Assembly: GCA_937897125.1 (NCBI GenBank)
Contig: CALCPL010000084.1
Coordinates: 1-6,733 of the forward strand
Source: an uncultured Candidatus Pelagibacter sp.
Lineage (GTDB): Bacteria; Pseudomonadota; Alphaproteobacteria; Pelagibacterales; Pelagibacteraceae
Reading direction: 5' to 3'
DNA length: 6,733 nucleotides
The notes below the pieces were generated by a model. That model was not told the DNA's origin. It did no database searches and saw only the letters and a program-made list of their open reading frames with translations. The position numbers and the translations under genes were made by a program. Positions 1-6,688 of this stretch are shown here, piece by piece (the stretch's first letter is position 1; each line of letters starts with the position of its first letter).

Positions 1-18
1 GATGTGTATAAGAGACAG
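1..18 (+). other. Untrimmed Tn5/Nextera mosaic-end adapter
   Basis: The first 18 bases read GATGTGTATAAGAGACAG, which is the 19-base Nextera (hyperactive Tn5) mosaic end lacking its first A. Genomic sequence begins at 19, in the middle of the uppS reading frame. This is a library-construction artefact, not a transposon in the organism. A matching adapter in the opposite orientation lies at the other end of the window, which makes the assignment essentially certain. Confidence 0.97.
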
Positions 19-183
19 GGTATAAAGAGTTAAAAACTTAATTTTATGGTTAATGCAATGATTAATGATTAGATCAACTGTATTTAAGCCAGCTCTATGA
101 CCTGCATTTCTTGATTGTTTATGCTTAACACCCCATCTACCGTTTCCATCCATGATGATGGCAACATGTTTAACTGGGTTCAT
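19..183 (-). CDS. uppS: Isoprenyl (undecaprenyl) diphosphate synthase, N-terminal part, truncated by contig end
   Basis: Cytosolic cis-prenyltransferase that condenses isopentenyl diphosphate onto farnesyl diphosphate to make undecaprenyl diphosphate, the lipid carrier for peptidoglycan and other envelope glycans. Only the first 55 codons are present, against about 230-250 in the family. The translation starts MNPVKHVAIIMDGNGRW, containing the family's first conserved block. Asp12 in MDGNGRW matches the catalytic Mg-binding aspartate (Asp26 in E. coli), followed by the RNAGHRAG block (residues 25-32) and ending at LTLYT, where the family continues into the (F/L)S.EN segment. The ATG at 183-181 overlaps the frr TGA stop (ATGA, 4 bp), so translation is probably coupled to frr. 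Only a weak purine-rich ribosome binding stretch precedes it. The frame runs off at position 19 into adapter; nothing suggests the gene is broken in the organism. frr-uppS adjacency is common in proteobacteria. Confidence 0.93.
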
Positions 184-731
184 ATAGTCATTATTTCTTT
201 TTCTTTGGCTTCAACTTTAATGTCTATAGTTTTAATATGTTCATCAGTAAACGTTTGCACTAATTTCTCTTTTATTTTTTCATCATCCTCACTTATTTCT
301 TTCTCTTTAACTAAACTTTTTAAATCATCATTAGCTTCTCTTCTAATATTTCTGATTGAGATTTTGCACTTTTCACCCATAGATTTAATTAATTTTTTAA
401 TTTCTGTTCTTCTCTCCTCATTTAAATCTGGTACAGGTAATCTAATTAACTGACCATCAATTTGAGGATTTAAACCTAATTCTGATTTTTTTATTGCAGT
501 ATCTACAAGTGGAACATTGTTAAGGTCCCAAACTTGAATATTAATTGTTCTAGCATCTGGAGTTGTTATGCTTGAAACTTGATTTAAAGGCATCGCTTGT
601 CCATAAACGTCAACCTTAACAAGGTCTAACATTGAGGCATTTGCCCTACCAGTTCTTAGTGAGGTTAATTCTTTTTGAAACACTTCAATGGTTTTATCCA
701 TCTTCTGACTGTATGTTTTGTCATTAAACAT
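180..731 (-). CDS. frr: Ribosome recycling factor (RRF)
   Basis: Cytosolic factor that, with EF-G, splits the post-termination ribosome into subunits so they can be reused. It is 183 aa, close to the usual 185 or so. The helical-bundle domain I is formed by residues about 1-30 and 105-183; the inserted beta domain II covers about 31-104. Conserved blocks visible are LRTGRANASMLD (25-36), VYGQAMPLNQVSSITTPDAR (42-61), RNIRREANDD (127-136, carrying the arginines of the ribosome-contacting helix) and the family-typical C-terminus ending KEKEIMTI. The start is the ATG at 731-729, directly after the tsf stop with no gap. A strong Shine-Dalgarno, AGGTGA, lies inside the last tsf codons. The TGA stop overlaps the uppS ATG. 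Unusually, pyrH, which often separates tsf from frr, is absent. Identity is certain. Confidence 0.98.
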   Translation of the reverse strand: MFNDKTYSQKMDKTIEVFQKELTSLRTGRANASMLDLVKVDVYGQAMPLNQVSSITTPDARTINIQVWDLNNVPLVDTAIKKSELGLNPQIDGQLIRLPVPDLNEERRTEIKKLIKSMGEKCKISIRNIRREANDDLKSLVKEKEISEDDEKIKEKLVQTFTDEHIKTIDIKVEAKEKEIMTI

Positions 732-1583
732 TTATTCACCTATTTTAATTCTAAAAAAATCATTAATCTTCAGATCAGGTATATTAAGTTCTTTTATAAT
801 ATCTTGCACTTTCTTTTTAGGCTCCATAACCCAGGCTTGTGTTAACAAAGCATTTTCCTCTTTAAATTTATTCATTTTACCTAAGCTAATTTTTTGTGCA
901 ATTTCTTCAGGCTTACCAGAACTTTTTAACTCTTCTGTGACAAGATCTTGTTCCTTTTGAAGTAGATCTTTATCAATCAAATCAGAACTTAACGCCAAAG
1001 GGTTTGATGCTGCAATATGCATTGAAAGTTGTTTACCAAAAGCTTTAACATTATCACTGTCATCTGAAGTCTCAAGTGAAGCTATAACTGATAATTTAGA
1101 TAAATTATCTTTAACTACAGTATGCAAATAATTAAAATTTTTAGAACCTGATTGGTTAAATGTCTTAGCTTTACCAACTGTTATCTTTTCACCCATTTTT
1201 GCGATTAATGCTACTAGACTATCTTCAACCGTTTCACCATTTCCCATTTTTGATTTATTAAGCTTTTCTAAATCAGATGAATTTTGATTATTCAATTCAC
1301 TTAATTCTTTTGCAAAGGATACAAAATCATCATTCTTAGCAACAAAATCTGTCTCACAGTTAATTTCAATAACAGATATTTTATTTTCATCTCCAGAGGT
1401 TGCAATAACACCCTCTTTAGCATCTCTTGACATTTTTTTTGAAGCTTTAGAAATTCCTTTAACTCTTAAGATTTCTACTGCTTTATCTAAATCACCACCA
1501 GATTCTTTAACTGCCAAGTTACAATCTTTAAATCCAGCACCAGTTGCTTCACGTAATTGTTTTACTTTTTTTATATCACTCAT
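732..1583 (-). CDS. tsf: Translation elongation factor Ts (EF-Ts)
   Basis: Guanine-nucleotide exchange factor that releases GDP from EF-Tu so that it can reload with GTP and aminoacyl-tRNA. It has 283 aa, normal for the family. Residues about 3-40 form the UBA-like N-terminal domain ([20 protein letters not shown]), followed by [12 protein letters not shown]. The core signature [10 protein letters not shown] (75-84) holds the Asp79-Phe80 pair that corresponds to the residues inserted into EF-Tu. [10 protein letters not shown] (189-198) marks the second core subdomain, and [11 protein letters not shown] (249-259) the C-terminal part. The segment [20 protein letters not shown] (152-171) resembles the alphaproteobacterial form, without the GG(K/R) loop common elsewhere. 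The ATG at 1583 follows the rpsB stop by 1 nt. The nearest purine-rich ribosome binding site, AAGGA in the rpsB tail, is rather far (14 nt), so translation is probably coupled to rpsB. Confidence 0.98.
   Translation of the reverse strand: MSDIKKVKQLREATGAGFKDCNLAVKESGGDLDKAVEILRVKGISKASKKMSRDAKEGVIATSGDENKISVIEINCETDFVAKNDDFVSFAKELSELNNQNSSDLEKLNKSKMGNGETVEDSLVALIAKMGEKITVGKAKTFNQSGSKNFNYLHTVVKDNLSKLSVIASLETSDDSDNVKAFGKQLSMHIAASNPLALSSDLIDKDLLQKEQDLVTEELKSSGKPEEIAQKISLGKMNKFKEENALLTQAWVMEPKKKVQDIIKELNIPDLKINDFFRIKIGE
736..741 (-). promoter_or_regulatory. Ribosome binding site of frr, embedded in tsf
   Basis: AGGTGA is exactly complementary to UCACCU near the 3' end of 16S rRNA, and lies 4 nt before the frr ATG. 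It overlaps the last Ile-Gly-Glu codons of tsf. It fixes the frr start and suggests that the tsf-frr junction is a functional, long-standing arrangement rather than an assembly break. Confidence 0.75.
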
Positions 1584-1584
1584 A

Positions 1585-2406
1585 TTAATTTAGCTTTTCC
1601 TTATCTTTTTTTGAAAATTTAGCATCTAACTTCTCTCTATCAATCTCTTGAATAGTTTTTGAAGAAGCTTCTTTTACTTTTGTCTCACCGACATCAGGTT
1701 TTTCTTCAGATTTAGATGGAGCTGCTTTTTTTGCATTTTCAATAGTTTCTTTTACTAAATTACAATATAGATCAATCGCTCTTCTAGCATCGTCGTTACC
1801 AGGAATTGGATAATCAATACCATCAGGATTAGAATTACTGTCAAGTATAGCACAAATTGGAATACCTAATTTAGATGCTTCAGCAATAGCTAAAGATTCA
1901 TAATTTGTGTCAATAATAAAAACTAGATCTGGAACTTTTTTCATTTCTGCAATTCCACCTAATGCTCTTTCTAATTTATCTTTTTTAACACTCATCTTTA
2001 ATAGTTCTTTTTTTGTAAAGCCTCTATTTTCAGCAACAAGATCAGCCTCATATTTTTTCATCTTTTTAATTGATCCTGAGATTGTTCCCCAGTTAGTTAA
2101 CATTCCACCTAACCACCTGTAGTTTACAAAGTATTGTCCAGTTTCTTTAGCAACTTCAGCTATAGCTTCAGATGCTTGTTTTTTCGTAGATACAAAAAGA
2201 ATTTTTCCGTTATTTGCTACTGTATTATAAACCTTTTCCAAGGCTACATTTGTTAACTCTAGTGTTTGAGTTAAATCAATAATGTGAATTGAATCTCTTT
2301 TTCCAAAAATGTATTTTTTCATCTTTGGGTTCCATCTTAAAGTCTTGTGACCTAAGTGAACGCCTGCTTCTAATAGTTGTTGGATAGTTAGACTTGGTAT
2401 TTTCAT
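1585..2406 (-). CDS. rpsB: 30S ribosomal protein S2
   Basis: Structural protein of the small ribosomal subunit, bound late at the junction of head and body near S1, and a known autogenous repressor of its own operon in E. coli. It is 273 aa, longer than E. coli S2 (241 aa). The N-terminal block [20 protein letters not shown] (11-30), the [10 protein letters not shown] block (97-106), [19 protein letters not shown] (159-177) and [18 protein letters not shown] (197-214) are all family hallmarks. Residues about 225-273 form a lysine- and glutamate-rich, probably disordered tail; C-terminal extensions of this sort are common in alphaproteobacterial S2. The ATG at 2406-2404 is chosen because [20 protein letters not shown] is the expected N-terminus and a short GGGA element lies 6 nt upstream. 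It is the first gene of the rpsB-tsf-frr-uppS string and is preceded by a structured leader. Confidence 0.98.
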   Translation of the reverse strand: MKIPSLTIQQLLEAGVHLGHKTLRWNPKMKKYIFGKRDSIHIIDLTQTLELTNVALEKVYNTVANNGKILFVSTKKQASEAIAEVAKETGQYFVNYRWLGGMLTNWGTISGSIKKMKKYEADLVAENRGFTKKELLKMSVKKDKLERALGGIAEMKKVPDLVFIIDTNYESLAIAEASKLGIPICAILDSNSNPDGIDYPIPGNDDARRAIDLYCNLVKETIENAKKAAPSKSEEKPDVGETKVKEASSKTIQEIDREKLDAKFSKKDKEKLN

Positions 2407-2480
2407 ATTTATTCCCGGTTAAGCCACCACAGTAATTTCCATTTAAGGACCGGAGGTATAAAACCACAAACTGTGTGCGT
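2407..2480 (-). promoter_or_regulatory. Structured 5' leader of rpsB, probable S2 autoregulatory RNA element
   Basis: This stretch is clearly richer in G+C than its surroundings and lies directly before rpsB. Complementary segments on the transcribed strand are seen in three places. CACAGT (2475-2470) pairs with ACTGTG (2433-2428), a perfect 6-bp helix that can be extended across bulges. CCGGT (2453-2449) pairs with ACCGG (2419-2415), plus an outer T-G pair. A short TCC/GGA hairpin (2449-2447 with 2440-2438) competes with part of the second helix. The CCGGT/ACCGG helix covers the likely Shine-Dalgarno. The first two helices interleave, which would form a pseudoknot. Cis-regulatory leaders before rpsB are known in gammaproteobacteria, and a candidate was reported in comparative work on Candidatus Pelagibacter ubique. 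That this element belongs to that class, and binds S2, is inference. Confidence 0.65.
2413..2416 (-). promoter_or_regulatory. Putative Shine-Dalgarno of rpsB, potentially masked
   Basis: GGGA lies 6 nt before the rpsB ATG and is the only plausible ribosome binding element. It is weak in sequence. Three of its bases fall in the ACCGGG segment that can pair with upstream T-CCGGT (2454-2449), so access to it may depend on leader folding. No other in-frame start with a better site is available. Confidence 0.5.
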
Positions 2481-2535
2481 GTTAATTTAATTTAAGAGTT
2501 ATTTACAAATTATTTATAGAACAAACAAGTCTTTT
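2478..2535 (-). promoter_or_regulatory. Probable promoter zone for the rpsB-tsf-frr-uppS operon
   Basis: The AT-rich 58 bp between the dnaE stop and the rpsB leader is the only non-coding space where a promoter could sit. One loose sigma70-like pair is TTGTTT (2528-2523) and TAAATA (2505-2500) with 17 nt between them. The -10 match is poor and other AT-rich choices exist, so the exact elements cannot be fixed from sequence. No intrinsic terminator hairpin follows dnaE, so read-through from dnaE into rpsB is also possible. Confidence 0.3.
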
Positions 2536-5500
2536 TTAATGAATAATGGTGGAAATATCATTGTTTCTGAGGATATTGATAGCTTTCCTTTCAATAAGAC
2601 GCCTATTTTTTAGTTTAAAGCTAATGTCATTGTTTTCATCGTTAATATTTATTGTTACCTCAGTTGTACCCTCTTCATCCACTAAATCAGATATTTTATC
2701 GATGTCTTTAATTGATTTGATGTTAAATACAATTTCATTAACAGGTTTATTAAAGAGATCTTTAAGAGATGCTATTTTTTGAACATTTATTCTTTTAGAT
2801 TTGTTCTCATCTTTGGAAATGGTTTTGATCAAGGTTATGATTAAAGAACTACCCTCAACTAAAACCTCTCTATTTAATTCTAAAATATCAGAAAAAATAA
2901 AGAGCTCAAAAACACTAGTTAAATCAGTAAACTTAATAACACCATACGAATTACCTTTTGCAGTTTTTCTTTCAGTGATCTTTAAAAGTGTAGCTGCAAT
3001 ATTTGCATCTTTTATAGTGTCGTCTAGATTAAATTTTGCATAATCAACTATTTTGTAGTCATCAAAAATTTCTTTAAATTGATTTAAAGGATGGTCAGAT
3101 ATAAAGAAGCCAATAGCCTCGAATTCTCTTGATAATCGATCTTCAAACTTCCAATCTTCGATATTAAGAACTATTTCATTATCTTGTTCTTCATCAGAAC
3201 CAAAAAGATCAATTTGATTTGCTGCTTTATTTTCATAAATATTTTTTGTCTTTAAAATAAAATTTGGAATTGAATTAAATAATGCTTGTCTATTGTTATC
3301 TATATTGTCAAAAGCTCCTGCTTTAACTAAACCTTCTAATTGGAGCTTATTAATATCTTTAGGGTTAACTCTATTTAAAAAATCATTTATAGATTTAAAA
3401 TCACCATTTTCTCTTCTTTCTTTAACAACGTTTGAAATTGCTTCATAACCAACACTTTTAATTCCACCAAGTGCGTAATAAAAATTATTTTCATCAAATT
3501 GAAAGTCTGCAAAGCACTTATTAATATCTGGTCGTATAACTTTAATGTTAATTCTTTTAAGTTCTTCGTGAAATTCACCTAATTTATTTTGGTTTGAAAT
3601 ATCCATTGTCATGGATGCAGCAAAAAACTCTTTAGGATAATAAGTTTTTAAAAATGCTGTTTGATAAGAAATTATAGCATAAGCAGCTGCATGACTTTTA
3701 TTAAACCCATATTCAGCAAATGGTTCAATTTTTAAAAATATACTTGCTGCAACATCTTTGCTAATTCCATTTTTAAGAGCACCAGCAATAAATCCTTGTT
3801 TCTGCTTTTCTAGTTCAGCTCTTTTTTTTTTACCCATAGCTCTTCTTAAAATATCAGCCTCACCTGCAGTAAAACCTGAGAGTTTTTGTGCAATTTGCAT
3901 AACCTGTTCTTGATAAATAATAACCCCATATGTAGGTTTTAAAATATCCTCAAGTAGCGGATGCAAGTAATCAGGCGTTTGTCTTCCATGTTTACAGTCA
4001 TTGTAAACTGGGATGTTACTCATGGGTCCTGGACGATAAAGAGCCACTAGTGCAATAATATCTTCAATATGGTTAGGTTTCATCTGCAATAATGCTTCAC
4101 GCATACCAGCGCTCTCAACCTGAAATAATCCAACGGTATTACCAGAAGACAAAAGTTCAAAAACTTTTTGATCATCAAAGTCAATATCTTCAATTTTGAA
4201 ATCTTTAACTTTTTTGTTAATCAACTTTTGTGTTCTATTAATTACCGTTAAAGTTTTTAATCCTAAAAAATCAAACTTAATTAAACCAGCATTTTCTGCT
4301 GAATACATGTCAAATTGTGTAGAAGGTAATAATAAATCTGCTGCAGCATCTTTGTATAAAGGTACAACCTCAGTTAATTTTCTATCTGCAATTACGACAC
4401 CTGCTGCATGAGTTGCTACATTTCTATTCAAACCTTCTAATTTCAAAGAAAGATCAGTTAATTTTTTAACACGAGGATCTTCATTAACTAATTTTTGAAG
4501 TCTTGGTTCGCTATTAATGCATTCAATTAAGCTTTGAGGTCTAGAAGGATCAAAAGGTATCATTTTTGAAATACTATCAACAAAACCATATGGTAAACCT
4601 AATACTCTACCAACATCTCTAATAACCATTCTTGCTTTTAATTTTCCAAATGTAATTATATGGGCAACACTATCTTTATATTTTGTAGTTAAATATTTAA
4701 AAACAAGATCTCTTTTTTCCTCACAAAAATCTATATCAAAGTCAGGCATTGACACACGGTCAGGATTTAAAAATCTTTCAAATATTAAATTAAATTTAAT
4801 TGGGTCAACATCAGTAATAGATAAACACCAAGCAACAAGTGAGCCTGCTCCAGATCCTCTACCCGGTCCTACTGGAATGTCATTATTCTTAGCCCATTTA
4901 ATGTAGTCAGACACAATCAAGAAATAACTAGGATATTTCATTTCAATTATGATCTTTAACTCATGATCTAGTCTGTCTTTATATTTCAAAAATTTATCAT
5001 CAGCTTCTAAGTTATTTTCTTCAATTCTAAAAACTTTGAGAAATTTTTCTTTCAATCCATCTAATGAGTCTTTTTTAAGTATTTCATCAGCGCTACCTCC
5101 TTTTTCAGAACTAATATTTGGAAGTACAGGTTTGGAAAATTGTGGTCTAAAATTACATTTAAATGGCAAATTGAAGTTATTTTCTAAAGCTTCAGGAAGA
5201 TCTGAAAATAGTTTTGACATTTCTTCATCCGATTTAAAATAATGCTGGTTACTATATTTAATTCTATTTTTTTCATTAACATAACTTTTAGAACCAATAC
5301 AAGTTAACGCATCATGAGCTTCGTGCATGTCAGGTGTTAAATAATAAACTTCATTAGTAGCAATAATTGGTATTTTAACTTTTAAAGATTGTTCTAAATT
5401 AAATTTTTCAAATGCAATTTCATTTTGATCGCCGTGCCTTTGGATTTCTAAATAAAAATTATCATTAAATTTTGATGATAAACTCTTATATAGTTTTGAT

Positions 5501-5952
5501 ATTTCGTCTAAACGACCTTTTTCAAATAATTTACCAAATAAACCTTGAATAGTTCCAGAAAGTAAGGACACACCCTCCGTATCAATTAAAAGTTCCTTAA
5601 TATCTAAATGAGGGTCTGATAAAGCATCATTTTCAAGGTAAGATCTTGAGGAGAGTTCTATGATTTTCTTATATCCGTTTTCGTTAAGAGCTATCAAGGG
5701 TAATAGTCCTGTCGTATCTTCAAATCTAAAATAAATTTGAGTGCCAATAATTGGTTGTGTACCAACCTTAGAAATGTTTTCAGCAAACTCCAATGCACCA
5801 CATAAATTAGATGTGTCTGAAAGACCCAAACAAGGTATTTTTTTTTCTTTACAAAAATCTTTTAAATTATCAATTTTAATAGCTCCTTCACAGATTGAGT
5901 ACTGTGTGTGAATTTTTAAATGATTAAAATTTTGATTATTTAATTCTGGCAT
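2536..5952 (-). CDS. dnaE: DNA polymerase III subunit alpha (replicative polymerase, DnaE1 type)
   Basis: Catalytic subunit of the replicative polymerase. It is complete at 1138 aa, close to the roughly 1160 of E. coli DnaE. Residues about 8-275 are the PHP domain (HLKIHTQYSICEGAIKI), with several metal-ligand positions replaced. GPGRGSGAGS (362-371) and PDFDIDF (403-409) belong to the C-family polymerase core. Asp406 and Asp408, together with Asp561 in FDFLGLK, match the catalytic triad (D401, D403, D555 in E. coli). Further blocks are YRPGPM (639-644), YQEQVMQIAQ (680-689), AMGKKK (705-710) and GFNKSHAAAYA (749-759). QIDLF (913-917) is a consensus beta-clamp binding motif at the expected place, and residues about 984-1060 form the OB-fold domain. 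The ATG overlaps the end of lolD by 17 bp; its ribosome binding site is weak (AAGAA), so coupling to lolD is likely. A run of ten A's encodes Lys708-710 and the first base of Arg711. Confidence 0.98.
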   Translation of the reverse strand: MPELNNQNFNHLKIHTQYSICEGAIKIDNLKDFCKEKKIPCLGLSDTSNLCGALEFAENISKVGTQPIIGTQIYFRFEDTTGLLPLIALNENGYKKIIELSSRSYLENDALSDPHLDIKELLIDTEGVSLLSGTIQGLFGKLFEKGRLDEISKLYKSLSSKFNDNFYLEIQRHGDQNEIAFEKFNLEQSLKVKIPIIATNEVYYLTPDMHEAHDALTCIGSKSYVNEKNRIKYSNQHYFKSDEEMSKLFSDLPEALENNFNLPFKCNFRPQFSKPVLPNISSEKGGSADEILKKDSLDGLKEKFLKVFRIEENNLEADDKFLKYKDRLDHELKIIIEMKYPSYFLIVSDYIKWAKNNDIPVGPGRGSGAGSLVAWCLSITDVDPIKFNLIFERFLNPDRVSMPDFDIDFCEEKRDLVFKYLTTKYKDSVAHIITFGKLKARMVIRDVGRVLGLPYGFVDSISKMIPFDPSRPQSLIECINSEPRLQKLVNEDPRVKKLTDLSLKLEGLNRNVATHAAGVVIADRKLTEVVPLYKDAAADLLLPSTQFDMYSAENAGLIKFDFLGLKTLTVINRTQKLINKKVKDFKIEDIDFDDQKVFELLSSGNTVGLFQVESAGMREALLQMKPNHIEDIIALVALYRPGPMSNIPVYNDCKHGRQTPDYLHPLLEDILKPTYGVIIYQEQVMQIAQKLSGFTAGEADILRRAMGKKKRAELEKQKQGFIAGALKNGISKDVAASIFLKIEPFAEYGFNKSHAAAYAIISYQTAFLKTYYPKEFFAASMTMDISNQNKLGEFHEELKRINIKVIRPDINKCFADFQFDENNFYYALGGIKSVGYEAISNVVKERRENGDFKSINDFLNRVNPKDINKLQLEGLVKAGAFDNIDNNRQALFNSIPNFILKTKNIYENKAANQIDLFGSDEEQDNEIVLNIEDWKFEDRLSREFEAIGFFISDHPLNQFKEIFDDYKIVDYAKFNLDDTIKDANIAATLLKITERKTAKGNSYGVIKFTDLTSVFELFIFSDILELNREVLVEGSSLIITLIKTISKDENKSKRINVQKIASLKDLFNKPVNEIVFNIKSIKDIDKISDLVDEEGTTEVTININDENNDISFKLKNRRLIERKAINILRNNDISTIIH

Positions 5953-6622
5953 TGATAGTTCTTATATTACCATCAATCATTTCTAATTTGCAATCAGCCA
6001 TATTTGCAAAAAATCTATTGTGAGTTGCATAGATTATTAATCTATTTTTATTTTTCAAATTATACAAAACATTAAAAACCTCTTTGGCGGTAGTGTGATC
6101 TAGACTGCCAGTAGGCTCGTCTGCTAATATAATTTCAGGCTCATTAATGAGTGCTCTAGCCATTGCAATTCTTTGCATTTCACCCCCTGATAATTCTGAA
6201 GGAAAATGTGACTCACGTGATGAAAGACCCATTGTTTTTATAATTTTTTTAGCTCGATTGATTGAATTCTTTTTGTCATTTGTTAAAGCTAGGCCAGCTA
6301 AATAAACATTTTCTAACGCAGTAAAATCTGGGAGTAAATTATTTTGTTGATAGATAATACCAATTTTACTTGATCTAATTTTGTCATTTTTTGAATTATC
6401 GTTAAAGTTTATTGGTGTATTACCAATTAACAATGAACCGTTAGTAGGTTTATCTATCATTGATAAAATATTTAGTAGTGTAGATTTTCCTGATCCAGAT
6501 GGACCAACTAGTGAATAAATCTTGCCTTTTTTAAAAGAATAATTAATTTTTTTTAAAACATTTATTTTTTTATTTTTAGAAAAAGATTTTGATATGTTTT
6601 TTAATGATATCAAATTATTCAT
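5936..6622 (-). CDS. lolD: Lipoprotein-releasing ABC transporter ATPase LolD
   Basis: ATP-hydrolysing subunit of the inner-membrane LolCDE complex, which extracts outer-membrane lipoproteins and passes them to LolA. It is 228 aa (E. coli LolD 233). All ABC ATPase motifs are intact: Walker A GPSGSGKST (40-48), Q-loop Gln92 in YQQNNLLPDF, signature LSGGEMQR (144-151), Walker B IILADEP (164-170) with Glu169 as catalytic base, D-loop GSLD (172-175) and H-loop His201. The sequence falls in the LolD/MacB/FtsE group. The neighbouring permease tail and the downstream dnaE, an arrangement seen in other alphaproteobacteria, favour LolD over MacB or FtsE. The ATG at 6622 has a good AAAGGA ribosome binding site 7 nt upstream and overlaps the permease gene by 8 bp. 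Its 3' end overlaps dnaE by 17 bp. Confidence 0.92.
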   Translation of the reverse strand: MNNLISLKNISKSFSKNKKINVLKKINYSFKKGKIYSLVGPSGSGKSTLLNILSMIDKPTNGSLLIGNTPINFNDNSKNDKIRSSKIGIIYQQNNLLPDFTALENVYLAGLALTNDKKNSINRAKKIIKTMGLSSRESHFPSELSGGEMQRIAMARALINEPEIILADEPTGSLDHTTAKEVFNVLYNLKNKNRLIIYATHNRFFANMADCKLEMIDGNIRTINARIK

Positions 6623-6688
6623 ACTTAAGTCCTTTAACAGGGTCTAATTTTGAAGCTTTTATTGCTGGAAAAATTGAAACAATAATAG
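6615..6688 (-). CDS. LolC/LolE-family lipoprotein-releasing permease, C-terminal end only
   Basis: Only the last 23 codons and the TAA stop are present; the rest is cut off by the adapter. The translation IIVSIFPAIKASKLDPVKGLKYE has the end of the last transmembrane helix (IIVSIFPA) followed by the typical C-terminus of the LolC/LolE/MacB/FtsX permease family, where a KAS+LDPV..L+YE motif is a hallmark. Together with lolD it would form the lipoprotein release complex; many alphaproteobacteria carry one such permease gene, named lolC or lolE, directly before lolD. The stop overlaps the lolD start by 8 bp, so the two subunits are probably translated in coupled fashion. Whether it is closer to LolC or LolE cannot be told from this fragment. 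Confidence 0.85.

Noticed and set aside
1..18. Tn5 mosaic ends as evidence of a native transposon
   Set aside because: The flanking Read-1 site, index and P5 bases at the other end show these are Nextera library adapters. The genomic bases next to the two ends do not form a shared 9-bp target duplication, and there is no transposase gene.
180..182. TGA at the end of frr as a recoded tryptophan codon
   Set aside because: The RRF C-terminus ends at the expected length with the usual KEKEIM.I motif, and TGA overlaps the uppS ATG in a standard ATGA coupling. Tryptophan is encoded by TGG in the same genes.
115..453. Plus-strand open frame of 112 aa opposite frr and uppS
   Set aside because: It is antisense to two unmistakable genes, is rich in Ser, Leu, Ile and Phe as expected from reading AT-rich Lys/Glu/Asn codons backwards, and has no recognisable family features.
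2276..2467. Minus-strand 63-aa frame crossing the rpsB leader and start
   Set aside because: It starts at a GTG in the leader, runs out of frame through the conserved N-terminal rpsB codons, and resembles no known protein. The leader is better explained as structured RNA.
2500..2540. Possible intrinsic terminator after dnaE
   Set aside because: There is AT-rich sequence but no stable GC hairpin followed by a T run on the transcribed strand; the T run near 2532-2537 is on the opposite strand.
3387..3578. Minus-strand 63-aa frame inside dnaE in another frame
   Set aside because: It overlaps well-conserved alpha-subunit sequence in the true frame and shows no independent coding signal.
4196..4411. 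Plus-strand open frames inside dnaE (also near 2546, 2801 and 5036)
   Set aside because: All are antisense shadows of conserved dnaE coding sequence, with Ser/Leu/Phe-rich composition and no ribosome binding site or domain evidence.
19..6688. A hidden undescribed system (defence, toxin-antitoxin, CRISPR, prophage or RNA gene cluster)
   Set aside because: Apart from 129 bp before rpsB, the window is filled by conserved housekeeping genes with minimal spacers. I saw no direct repeat arrays, tRNA-like folds or foreign composition.
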